Notes under the pieces: model-generated
What the model was told of the DNA's origin: nothing
Seen by the model: only the letters and a program-made list of their open reading frames with translations
Databases searched by the model: none
NCBI GenBank assembly: GCA_020638055.1
Contig: JACKJH010000002.1
Span: 558,001 to 622,000, forward strand
DNA from: Hyphomicrobiaceae bacterium
Lineage (GTDB): Bacteria; Pseudomonadota; Alphaproteobacteria; Rhizobiales; Hyphomicrobiaceae
Length of the DNA: 64,000 nucleotides
Direction: 5' to 3'
Made by a program: the position numbers and the translations under genes
Shown: in pieces, positions 52,622 to 60,399 of the stretch
Layout of the letters: each line of letters opens with the position of its first letter
Numbering within the stretch: position 1 is the first letter of the stretch

Positions 52622-52864
52622 TCACATTGGTGTTCGTGGTGTTGGCAATGGAATATGAATATGGTCATCCAGGCCGCAGGCCTCGCATGAAAATGCATAC
52701 CAGTCGGCAAACGGCCGTGCTGACCGGTCAACGATTTGAAGTCCGGAGGCTCCGCATACCGGGCACGTCAAGGCAGAATTCTGGTCCGCCTGCCAATGCC
52801 GAACCTGCATGAGAGCAGCCTGGACAAGTGCCTGAGTATCGAGCTTGGGCGTTGCATTGCCCAT
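52622..52864 (-). CDS. Small zinc-ribbon protein in the MTA operon
   Basis: 80 aa from ATG 52864, which overlaps the apt stop (ATGA). An N-terminal helix (LDTQALVQAALMQVRHWQ) precedes a zinc ribbon, CPVCGAS (about 34-40) and CEACGLDDHIHI (about 60-71). No enzyme motif. It may be a partner or regulator for a neighbouring enzyme; conservation of the pairing in other genomes would be the test. Confidence 0.75.
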   Translation of the reverse strand: MGNATPKLDTQALVQAALMQVRHWQADQNSALTCPVCGASGLQIVDRSARPFADWYAFSCEACGLDDHIHIPLPTPRTPM

Positions 52865-53412
52865 CAATGACCTTCGAAGGCCATCAACGCATGACACGTG
52901 ACGCCATGCTTCTTCAGCTTGCTCATGCCGCCAAGGTCGGGCAGGTCTATGATGAAGGTTGCGCCAAGAACGTCTCCTTGCGAACGCCGAATGAGTTTGA
53001 CGGCAGCTTCCGCCGTGCCTCCGGTGGCGATGAGATCATCAACGATCAGGATGCGTTCGCCAGCGCGGCACGCATCCTCGTGCATCTCGATGATGTCCAC
53101 CCCGTATTCGAGCTGATAATCCTGACCGATAGTTTTGTAGGGCAACTTCCCCTTCTTGCGTATCGGTATGAAGCCACAACCCAACCGATCCGCAATCGCG
53201 CCCCCCAGGATGAAACCGCGGGCCTCGATGCCTGCGACCGCATCGACCGGCTCATTGCGCCAGGTTTCCGCCATTTGCGCCACAGTCGCCTTGAAGCCCT
53301 GGGCATCTCCAAGCAGAGTTGTAACGTCCCGGAATAAGATTCCGGGCTTGGGATAATCGGGGATCGTTCGAACAAGCCCCTTGAGATCGGTCACCAAATT
53401 ACCTCCCGTCAA
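52864..53412 (-). CDS. apt: Adenine phosphoribosyltransferase
   Basis: 182 aa. Salvages adenine to AMP using PRPP. Blocks: DYPKPGILFRDVTTLLGD (about 19-36), GIEARGFILGGAIA, KKGKLPYKTI and the PRPP loop ILIVDDLIATGGTAEA (about 120-135). Standing first in the mtnA/aldolase operon, it would reclaim the adenine released by MtnP. ATG 53412, with GGGAGG upstream. Confidence 0.96.
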   Translation of the reverse strand: MTGGNLVTDLKGLVRTIPDYPKPGILFRDVTTLLGDAQGFKATVAQMAETWRNEPVDAVAGIEARGFILGGAIADRLGCGFIPIRKKGKLPYKTIGQDYQLEYGVDIIEMHEDACRAGERILIVDDLIATGGTAEAAVKLIRRSQGDVLGATFIIDLPDLGGMSKLKKHGVTCHALMAFEGH

Positions 53413-53708
53413 TTCCGGTTATCACAATGGCACGTCAAATTGGCGGCGCAAATCAGCTATACTTGGACTATCGGGTACGTTGATGCACGAGGCATAAGGG
53501 CATTCCAGACTCCGCCGGCAGGGCCGCTAGACCATAGATCATGACCAGGTTTGTGGGAACCGGGTCCAGCTTCTCTGGCGATTTCTCCCAAATGGCGGAA
53601 CGGACTGCCTGCACGGGCACAATGGTGGGCGGCGCAAAACATGCGCTCCAGTCAATCACGCCTCAAGGGGCGCGCGACTGAGAGCCCATGTAACAGCGAG
53701 GGATTTAT

Positions 53709-54155
53709 ATGATGACCTATCCTTTGACCGCCGAAGGCGGGCCAGATGACCTGCCACGCACGTTACGCCGGGAAAAAGAGGCAAGAGAGCGGGAGGCGCG
53801 CGAACGAGAGGCTGCCGAACGCGCCCAGGACGAAAGGGAAACTCTATCCTTTGGCGAGGTCCATCCCAAACCATCCGAGCCAATGAACAGGGCTGATTCA
53901 AAAGAGGCTGATCCGCGCATGTATACGATGCCGGATACCAACTACGCTCCGATCAGCGAACCTACCATGCCCGCGTCTGTCGAACGCTTCAATGTGCCCT
54001 TTAACCACCTCGTTGTCTTCTTCCTGAAAGCAGTGGTGGCAGCCATTCCCGCCCTCATTTTGTTGACTGCGATCATGTGGGTTGGCGGATTGCTGTTGAA
54101 GTTCTTTTTTCCATGGCTGATCCAGGCGCAAATCTTGATTCATTTCCCGAACTAA
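53709..54155 (+). CDS. Hypothetical membrane protein with charged coiled-coil segment
   Basis: 148 aa. Residues 18-46 are a dense Arg/Glu/Ala run (REKEAREREAREREAAERAQ), probably coiled coil. A linker and a double hydrophobic stretch at about 98-142 (FNHLVVFFLKAVVAAIPALI.., GGLLLKFFFPWLIQ) give one or two membrane helices near the C-terminus. No family recognised. ATG 53709, or the ATG right after it. Confidence 0.65.
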   Translation: MMTYPLTAEGGPDDLPRTLRREKEAREREAREREAAERAQDERETLSFGEVHPKPSEPMNRADSKEADPRMYTMPDTNYAPISEPTMPASVERFNVPFNHLVVFFLKAVVAAIPALILLTAIMWVGGLLLKFFFPWLIQAQILIHFPN

Positions 54156-54259
54156 TCGCAACGATGCACATCCACCCGTTTTACCGACGACGGGCAGCGC
54201 TTGCGCCTGTCGACCATCAATTGAATGCGCACTTGCTTGCGTGACATGCAGCGTCAAGT

Positions 54260-55399
54260 CTATTCAGCGGGCACGAGAGGTGATTTACCGCCTGCGCCCG
54301 CTTTCACCTTCAATTCTTCAGGTTCGGCTGAAGCCACAACAGGCGTTTCTTGCGCATCCCGGTCAACCAGCCAGTCGGTTGCGCCGGCACCAACCCACAT
54401 TGCGAACAGCGCCAGCCATGCCGTCACTGCGAACACCGCGCCGCCCGTTACACCGGCACCAACGGCGCATCCGCCTGCCAGCATCGCACCAAATCCCATC
54501 AGGCTGGCACCGGATATGTATCGCACCATCGACAGACCGCCATTGTAGCCTTGCAGTTTAAAGTCACCGAACGCCAACGCAGCAGCGAGCGACCCTAGAA
54601 ACACGCCCGGGACAAGCCCGACGTCGAAGCCAAATGGGATCGTTGGTGAATTGATGAGCGCCATCAACGTATCGGCAGACGAGCCCGTGAAACTGATCGA
54701 CTTCACCGAAACTGGCTCGAATGAAATCTGTGAGATGGCAAACGTCATACCCCAGCCAAGAGCGATTGTCAGACCAACACCAATGGAGCCAAAAATCATC
54801 CAGCCACTGATATTGCTGCGACGGGCGAGCCAAAGACCGTAGGCGAGCCATGCCGCGCCCAAAACAATGCCGAGCGTTGCCGTACCATTCACCCACGTCA
54901 GCAGGTTCCGTGAAACGCCGCCCTCGATTGTCCAAAGTCCAGCCAGCCATTCCCGTGCCGGTGAAAGCGCTCCGCGCAGCGATGCCTGAGCGACCAGGGT
55001 GACAATGAGACCTGACACCAGAGCGCGCAAATTCCCGGTTGCAGAAAGTACGAGCAAGCGGCTGGCGCATCCGCGCGCCAGAACCATTCCTACGCCAAAC
55101 ATCAGGCCGCCGATGATCGCACCCGACATCGAGCCGCGCGAGGCGAGCTGCCGCACGTCCGACACCCTTAACAGATCGCTTGCTATGAAAATCTGTGTTG
55201 CAAGCACCGCACCGGAAAAGGCCAGCAACCACACCGCAACTTTTGGCCCTTGGCAGCACCTGGTGAACTCGACGACAGCAGCCCTCAGGCAAAACCGGCT
55301 ACGCTGCGCGAACACGCCAAACAGGAGGCCGACGAACAGCCCGGTCAAGGCCAACACCGTCTTGTCGCCAACGCTTTCGATGAGTGATTCCAGAGACAC
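54260..55399 (-). CDS. YeeE/YedE (TsuA-type) sulfur-compound transporter
   Basis: 379 aa, about nine to ten membrane segments. Conserved Cys motifs of the family are in place: QRSRFCLRAA (Cys37), LARGCASRLL (about Cys110) and AGGCAVGAGVTGG (about Cys309). In TsuA these cysteines relay thiosulfate across the membrane. Both halves (DUF395 repeats) are fused in one protein. It stands alone between mtnP and the apt operon, with SQR nearby, so thiosulfate or a related sulfur species is the probable substrate. ATG 55399. Confidence 0.92.
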   Translation of the reverse strand: MSLESLIESVGDKTVLALTGLFVGLLFGVFAQRSRFCLRAAVVEFTRCCQGPKVAVWLLAFSGAVLATQIFIASDLLRVSDVRQLASRGSMSGAIIGGLMFGVGMVLARGCASRLLVLSATGNLRALVSGLIVTLVAQASLRGALSPAREWLAGLWTIEGGVSRNLLTWVNGTATLGIVLGAAWLAYGLWLARRSNISGWMIFGSIGVGLTIALGWGMTFAISQISFEPVSVKSISFTGSSADTLMALINSPTIPFGFDVGLVPGVFLGSLAAALAFGDFKLQGYNGGLSMVRYISGASLMGFGAMLAGGCAVGAGVTGGAVFAVTAWLALFAMWVGAGATDWLVDRDAQETPVVASAEPEELKVKAGAGGKSPLVPAE

Positions 55400-56087
55400 G
55401 GTGGGATCCCCTATCTAATAGTCCCTCACCGCCCAGGCATGCAGCACCCCGATAGGATAGGTAGGCGGCCGGCGGAGCCGGTCGCCCAGAACATGTTCTT
55501 CTGCTGAAGTGCGGTGATTTCCAGCGAGTAAAACATGCTCAAAACACGATCTCTCGTGTTATGCCTTACTCTTATTGCGCTACATGCAAACCGCTGTCTG
55601 TGACGGTTGCACATTGGTGGGTCACTGCTGACCACCTGCATGTGGATGGATCCACAATCTACATCGACACTGTCGCATGTGAGGGAATTGCGGTCGCTAA
55701 TCTATGCTAATGCGCGCGCACTAAAATCGCCGGATCGACTTCAATCCGACTAAAGGATTACATTTCGCAATGAGGGTAAACACCAAGATAGGGACTCAAG
55801 GTAGAGCGCACGTAGTGTTCTGGATTCACCACCGTTTGATGACCTGCGCCCAGGACGCAAACGTCAGATCCTGAACATTAGAGTATTTTCTGACGAAGTG
55901 GACACCGGTTCGTCCGAAAATGCTCTAGTGTGGCGTCGCGCCTTAGTTGATCGATGTTGCGGCACGCTGTGTATCAACTAAGGCGCGATAAACGCCACAC
56001 TAAGCCAATGATTTTGCTAGTGGCCTTCAAGTCGCGCCAAAATTGTATGCGGCGGCGGCTATGTTTCAATTTTGGCGCGACAGGCCA
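55400..56087. other. Intergenic region with chained repeats
   Basis: About 690 bases with no gene. A weak R2-like stretch (AACATGTTCTTCTGCTGAAG to AACATGCTCAAAA, 55491-55543) is followed by an R1 hairpin and twin-hairpin R3, which share one CTAG. The area 55550-55870 shows nothing definite. Confidence 0.5.
55879..55928 (-). repeat. Palindromic repeat R1, single-hairpin copy
   Basis: TTAGAGTATTTTCTGACGAA..CGGTTCGTCCGAAAATGCTCTAG. Its right-hand CTAG is also the left edge of repeat R3. Confidence 0.82.
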
Positions 56088-56090
56088 CTA
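55926..56090 (-). repeat. Twin-hairpin repeat R3, copy 2
   Basis: TAGTGTGGCGTCGCGCCTTAG at the left and GCGCGACAGGCCACTA at the right, in opposite orientation to the copy at 7531-7694; nearly identical over 165 bp. The right edge CTA (56088-56090) is the stop codon of mtnP. Confidence 0.9.
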
Positions 56091-56966
56091 GGAACGCTGC
56101 AAAACCCGCCCGGCCACCGCGTCAAGCTTAACCATCAAGTCACGGTCGTAATGTTCCTGACGCGTGATGATCGCAACATCGAGTGCCCGATCCGATCCGA
56201 TAGGGCACGCGGGATGCTCGCGCGGGAAGTTTCTCGCCAAGTTTAACACCAAGCGCTGAGCCTTTTCCGTGTTGCCCTTCATCACCTCGATGATCGAGGA
56301 AACGTCAACCTCCAAGTGGTCTTCATGCCAGCAGTCGTAGTCCGTCACCATGGCGACGGTCGCGTAGCAGATTTCTGCTTCTCGCGCGAGTTTTGCCTCA
56401 GGCATGTTGGTCATGCCGATTACGTCGCAACCCCATGACCGGTAGAGATTGGATTCCGCGCGCGTAGAAAATTGCGGCCCCTCCATCACGAGGTAGATGC
56501 CGCCCTTGGAAACGTCGATACGCTCTGCCTTTGCAGCCTCGAAGCAGGCATCGGCCAACAATGGGCTGACTGGATCTGCGACCGACACATGCGCGACAAG
56601 CCCGGTGCCGAAGAATGATTTCTCTCGGGCAAACGTACGGTCGATGAACTGATCGACAATAACGAAATGACCCGGCGGGTAGTGCTCTTTCAGAGAGCCG
56701 CAGGCAGAGATCGACACCAGATCGGTCACGCCGGCACGTTTGAGCGCATCGATGTTGGCGCGAAAATCAATATGGCTGGGCGAAATGCGATGGCCCCGCC
56801 CGTGCCGTGGCAGAAAGCGGATGGGCAGACCGTCAATCTGGGCAAACAGGACTTCATCTGAAACTTCACCCCACGGGCTTGAAACCTCTTCCCAATGGGC
56901 ATCCGTCAGCCCGGGAATATCGTAGAGCCCGCTGCCACCCACTATACCCAGCACCGACTTTGTCAT
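56088..56966 (-). CDS. mtnP: S-methyl-5'-thioadenosine phosphorylase
   Basis: Cleaves MTA with phosphate to adenine and methylthioribose 1-phosphate. 292 aa. GIVGGSGLYDIPGL (about 7-20), FLPRHGRGHRISPSHIDFRANI (about 51-72), SISACGSLKEHYPPGHFVIVDQFIDRT, YLVMEGPQFSTRAES and GCDVIGMTNMPEAKLAREAEICY. The MTNMPE and DYDCWH features mark MTA phosphorylase rather than guanosine/inosine forms. ATG 56966, with GGGTGGGAG touching it. Its products feed apt and mtnA 3 kb downstream. Confidence 0.94.
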   Translation of the reverse strand: MTKSVLGIVGGSGLYDIPGLTDAHWEEVSSPWGEVSDEVLFAQIDGLPIRFLPRHGRGHRISPSHIDFRANIDALKRAGVTDLVSISACGSLKEHYPPGHFVIVDQFIDRTFAREKSFFGTGLVAHVSVADPVSPLLADACFEAAKAERIDVSKGGIYLVMEGPQFSTRAESNLYRSWGCDVIGMTNMPEAKLAREAEICYATVAMVTDYDCWHEDHLEVDVSSIIEVMKGNTEKAQRLVLNLARNFPREHPACPIGSDRALDVAIITRQEHYDRDLMVKLDAVAGRVLQRS

Positions 56967-56996
56967 CTCCCACCCATTTCTCGTTTACCGACAGCG

Positions 56997-57064
56997 CTAG
57001 AGTATTTTCCGACGAAGTGGATACCGGGTTGTCGCAGAAAATACGACCAAACAAAATGTTAGAG
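56997..57064 (-). repeat. Palindromic repeat R1, diverged copy
   Basis: CTAGAGTATTTTCCGACGAA..CGGGTTGTCGCAGAAAATACG..AAAATGTTAGAG: R1 hairpin with several changes, followed by an R4 terminus-like sequence. Confidence 0.78.
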
Positions 57065-57255
57065 CGTCGTGCGTTACATCGCACGTCAAACTAACATCCC
57101 GTTGTGCTGATTTGCAGTACTCGGCAGCACGATAAACATGCTTCAATGAGAAGCGTGGAACGTATAAGCCGTTCTACGAAACGTGCCTTCCATCAAACGA
57201 CATCACGACCGGGCTCCGGGCAATCAGACAGACTGGTCGCCACGGTCATAACGCG

Positions 57256-57281
57256 AAAAAGGCCTCGCTTGCGAGGCCTTT
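57256..57281 (-). terminator. Terminator of the petABC operon
   Basis: AAAGGCCTCGC - TT - GCGAGGCCTTT, followed on the minus strand by TTTTT. Eleven-base perfect stem, about 60 bases after the petC stop. Confidence 0.88.
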
Positions 57282-57339
57282 CCCAATTTCAGCTACCAGC
57301 AGTGTCCGCCAAAATGGCCTGACCACCAAAAACGGGCGC

Positions 57340-58230
57340 TCAGTGAAATTTCGCCCAGATCCGGCGCTTGCCGGCGTACAGAAGGATGGTCGTAATCAAC
57401 AGGTAAAGCATCACCTGCCAGCCGATCTGCTTACGGGTATTCAGTGTCGGATCGGCAGCCCACGATAGGAAAGCCGAAACGTCCTTGGCATTCTGCTCAA
57501 GTGAGGATGCCGGGCCGTTGTAGCCCTCTTGTCCATCAGAGTAATCGACCGGCCCGCCATCCAGCACGTTGGGCATCGCGATTTGATGCCCTGGGAACGC
57601 CGCGTTGTAGTTCATACCCTCGTTGACTGTGAACCCCTCGGGAGGCTCGTGATACCCGGTCAACAGCGCGTAGAGGTAGTTGGCGCCGCCTTCTTGATAG
57701 CCCGTGAAGACATCCTTCGCCATGAGATAGAAATGCACAGGGAACCAAGCATCGTTATGGGTATTGCGTGCGCGTGTGATGAGTGACAGGTCGGGCGGCA
57801 GAGCACCGTTTTGTGCCGCACGTGCCGCCTTGTCGTTCTTGTAGGGCCCGAGAATCGGATCGGATGGACGCGGGGCCCGATCGAACATTTCGCCTTCATC
57901 GTTGGGCCCATCGGTAATCTGATTGGGCCATTCAGCCGCCAAGGCCTTCACCGAATCCTCGGAGAATTGCGGGCCGCCAGGTTCCGACAGAGAGCGGAAC
58001 GCAACACGCTTCAAGCCGTGACATGCAGAGCAGACTTCCTTGTAGACGCGGAACCCTCGCTGGAGCTGTGCGCTGTCATACTGGCCGAATATGCCTGAAA
58101 ACGGCCACCTCTGATGCTCGATATGTGGCTGCTCGCCGCCAGCGGCAAAAGATGCTGGAGCTAACGTGAGCGAACCTGCAATTGCTACCACTGCAACAAG
58201 GCCCAGCGATTTTGCCAAAGTCTTGGTCAT
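57340..58230 (-). CDS. petC: Cytochrome c1 of the bc1 complex
   Basis: 296 aa from ATG 58230 (MTKTLAKSLG), with GAAGGA upstream. Signal peptide, heme site CSACHGLKRVAFR (about 68-80), distal Met in IAMPNVL, and a C-terminal anchor (VMLYLLITTILLYAGKRRIWAKFH). Passes electrons from the Rieske centre to soluble cytochrome c. Last gene of petABC. Separate c1 and b genes, unlike the fused fbcH of Bradyrhizobium. Confidence 0.96.
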   Translation of the reverse strand: MTKTLAKSLGLVAVVAIAGSLTLAPASFAAGGEQPHIEHQRWPFSGIFGQYDSAQLQRGFRVYKEVCSACHGLKRVAFRSLSEPGGPQFSEDSVKALAAEWPNQITDGPNDEGEMFDRAPRPSDPILGPYKNDKAARAAQNGALPPDLSLITRARNTHNDAWFPVHFYLMAKDVFTGYQEGGANYLYALLTGYHEPPEGFTVNEGMNYNAAFPGHQIAMPNVLDGGPVDYSDGQEGYNGPASSLEQNAKDVSAFLSWAADPTLNTRKQIGWQVMLYLLITTILLYAGKRRIWAKFH

Positions 58231-58260
58231 TGCATTTTTCCTTCGACTGGTCGCTGACAC

Positions 58261-59547
58261 TTATCGTTTTTCGGGCGCAGCAGCAGCACCTGCTGAGGCA
58301 CCTTTGCCGCCGCCTGGTCCGAGCACGTCCTCGGTGATCGACCCTGGCAGTTTCTTTGGCGTTTCGATGATCCCGACGATCGGCATGATGATCAGGAAGA
58401 AGGCGAAGTAATATGCCGTGAACAGCCGTGCGTAGGTCACATAAGGCTCTTCGGCAGGCAAGGCACCGAGATATCCCAGCGCAATACAGGTGATGACGAA
58501 CAGCCAGAAGAACCATTTGAAGATCGGCCGATATTTGGCTGAACGCACCCGCGCGGTATCAAGCCATGGGATGAAGACAAGCACCAATATCGAAGAGAAC
58601 ATGGCGATGACACCGCCCAGCTTCGAGGGGATCGCGCGCAGAATGGCGTAGAATGGCAGGAAGTACCATTCAGGCACGATGTGGGGCGGCGTTACCAGTG
58701 GATCGGCTTCGACGAAGTTGTCGGCGTGGCCCAGATAATCGGGCAGGAAGAACATGAACCACGCAAAGATCAGCAGGAAGGCGAACATGCCCACCACGTC
58801 CTTCGACACGGCATAGGGATACATCGGCACCCAGTCGGAATCGGACTTGATGTCGAGCCCCGCAGGATTGTTCTGCCCCACGACATGCAGCGCCCAGATG
58901 TGCAGGATAACCAGACCCGCGATCACGAACGGCAATAGGTAATGCAGCGAGAAGAAGCGGTTCAATGTGGTGCCGGAAACCGAATATCCGCCCCAGAGCC
59001 ATTCGACAATGGCCGTTCCCATACCTGGGATGATGCTGTCGAGCGAAGAAAACAGGTTGGTGATGACGGTCACCGCCCAGAAGCTCATCTGGCCCCAGGG
59101 CAGCGAATAACCCATGAATGCAGTGGCCATCATCGCAAGAATAATGAACACGCCGAGTATCCATAGGATTTCACGCGGCGCCTTGTAGGAGCCGTAGTAG
59201 AGCCCGCGGAACAGGTGAATATATGCTGCAAGGAAGAACATCGAGGCGCCGACAGCGTGCATCGGCTGGATCAACCAACCGTAATTTACGTTGCGGCGGA
59301 TGTGATCGAGAGAATTGAACGCCTCCTCGCCACTCGGCTGATAGTGCATCGCCAGCACGATGCCGGTGATGAGCTGCACCACGAGGCAAAGCGCCAGAAT
59401 GCCGCCGAACGTCCACAGGTAATTCAGATTGCGCGGCGTGGGGAAAGCGACGAGTTGGTCGTAAACCAGACGATTGACGGGCAACCGCTCGTCAAGCCAT
59501 TTGCCGAAACGCGTAGTCGGCTGATAGTTCGATTCATGAGAAGACAT
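58261..59547 (-). CDS. petB: Cytochrome b of the bc1 complex
   Basis: 428 aa, eight membrane helices, both b-heme His pairs visible: FNSLDHIRRNVNYGWLIQPMHAVGASMFFLAAYIHLFRGLYYG and FFSLHYLLPFVIAGLVILHIWALHVVG. The Qo-site motif PEWYF is present (VPEWYFLPFYAILRAIP). Ubiquinol oxidation/reduction subunit. The C-tail is Gly/Ala-rich. Gaps of 15 and 30 bases to petA and petC. Confidence 0.97.
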   Translation of the reverse strand: MSSHESNYQPTTRFGKWLDERLPVNRLVYDQLVAFPTPRNLNYLWTFGGILALCLVVQLITGIVLAMHYQPSGEEAFNSLDHIRRNVNYGWLIQPMHAVGASMFFLAAYIHLFRGLYYGSYKAPREILWILGVFIILAMMATAFMGYSLPWGQMSFWAVTVITNLFSSLDSIIPGMGTAIVEWLWGGYSVSGTTLNRFFSLHYLLPFVIAGLVILHIWALHVVGQNNPAGLDIKSDSDWVPMYPYAVSKDVVGMFAFLLIFAWFMFFLPDYLGHADNFVEADPLVTPPHIVPEWYFLPFYAILRAIPSKLGGVIAMFSSILVLVFIPWLDTARVRSAKYRPIFKWFFWLFVITCIALGYLGALPAEEPYVTYARLFTAYYFAFFLIIMPIVGIIETPKKLPGSITEDVLGPGGGKGASAGAAAAPEKR

Positions 59548-59562
59548 ATCGCTCGAAACCTC

Positions 59563-60135
59563 TTAGCCGATCTTGATTTGTGTATCGGAGACAAAAGCAT
59601 AGGGCGGAATATCGAGATTGCGCGGTGCCGGCCCTTTTCGGATTCGACCAGCCGTATCGTAATGCGATCCGTGACAGGGGCAGAACCAGCCACCGAAATC
59701 ACCCCTTTCATCGCCAATTTTCTGGCCTTTGGGAATACAGCCAAGATGGGTGCATATGCCGATTGCAATGAGCCAGTTCTCGTGACCTGGCAGCGTCCTG
59801 TTCTCATCGGTCGCGGTCGCGTCGGCGGCAACATTGGCGTTGCGGGCGACTTCGTCAGGAAGATCGGCGACGGGAAAATCCTTCGCTGCCTTTACTTCTT
59901 CTTCCGTGCGATTGCGGATGAATACCGGTTTGCCGCGCCACATCACAGTTATAGCCTGGCCCGATGCAACGGGGCTGAGATCCACCTCGACGGACGCAAG
60001 GGCCAGCGCGCTGCTATCCGGATTCATCTGCTGGATGAATGGCCACAGCGAAATGGCAGCTCCAACAGCGGCAAATGCGCTGCCAGCGAGGACGATGAAG
60101 TCCCTGCGATTGGGCTCTTCGGCGTGAGAGGACAC
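59563..60135 (-). CDS. petA: Rieske iron-sulfur protein of the bc1 complex
   Basis: 190 aa from GTG 60135, where AGGAGG stands 7 bases upstream. Twin-arginine N-terminus RRDFIVLAGSAFAAVGAAI, helical anchor, and the cluster-binding boxes CTHLGC (about 127-132) and CPCHGSHYD (about 147-155). The Rieske domain ends with NLDIPPYAF. Electron transfer from quinol to cytochrome c1. First gene of petABC; the upstream frame is open but has no conserved content. Confidence 0.97.
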   Translation of the reverse strand: MSSHAEEPNRRDFIVLAGSAFAAVGAAISLWPFIQQMNPDSSALALASVEVDLSPVASGQAITVMWRGKPVFIRNRTEEEVKAAKDFPVADLPDEVARNANVAADATATDENRTLPGHENWLIAIGICTHLGCIPKGQKIGDERGDFGGWFCPCHGSHYDTAGRIRKGPAPRNLDIPPYAFVSDTQIKIG

Positions 60136-60399
60136 GGGCGCCTCCTGAATGGGCGATAAATTGAAAGAGCCCTTGCCGCTTCGGGAGCGCCCGCAAGAGG
60201 CTGCCTTTAACGACACGGGACCCGGAGAAAAGAAGTCTTGTTTGGCATTACGCCCAATCTCTGGGCGTTGCCATGATTCCTTTTTTGGCATCCTTTGAAG
60301 CGAGCCTCAAGGCTGCGAAAGGTGAAGACCTAGGGCAATTTGGCGCATAAGCCAATGGCCAAATTAACGGCGGGCAACTACTAACTGCGGAGATCAGCA
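60136..60399. promoter_or_regulatory. Divergent promoter region petA / trmL
   Basis: 264 bases. It contains nested inverted repeats AATTTGGC..GCCAAATT (60337-60365) with TTGGC..GCCAA inside. I cannot assign a regulator. Confidence 0.35.

Larger units (their letters stand above)
56967..57339. other. Intergenic region between petC and mtnP
   Basis: About 370 bases with no gene: an R1 repeat (56997-57064), an R4-tip-like sequence (GAGCGTCGTGCGTTACATCG, 57062-57081) and the petABC terminator. Confidence 0.55.

Noticed and set aside
54564..55292. 242-codon frame inside the YeeE gene, same strand
   Set aside because: Shifted frame of a membrane-protein gene with conserved cysteine motifs in the other frame.
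59215..60159. 314-codon plus-strand frame opposite petB and petA
   Set aside because: Antisense to two highly conserved genes; no recognisable motif.
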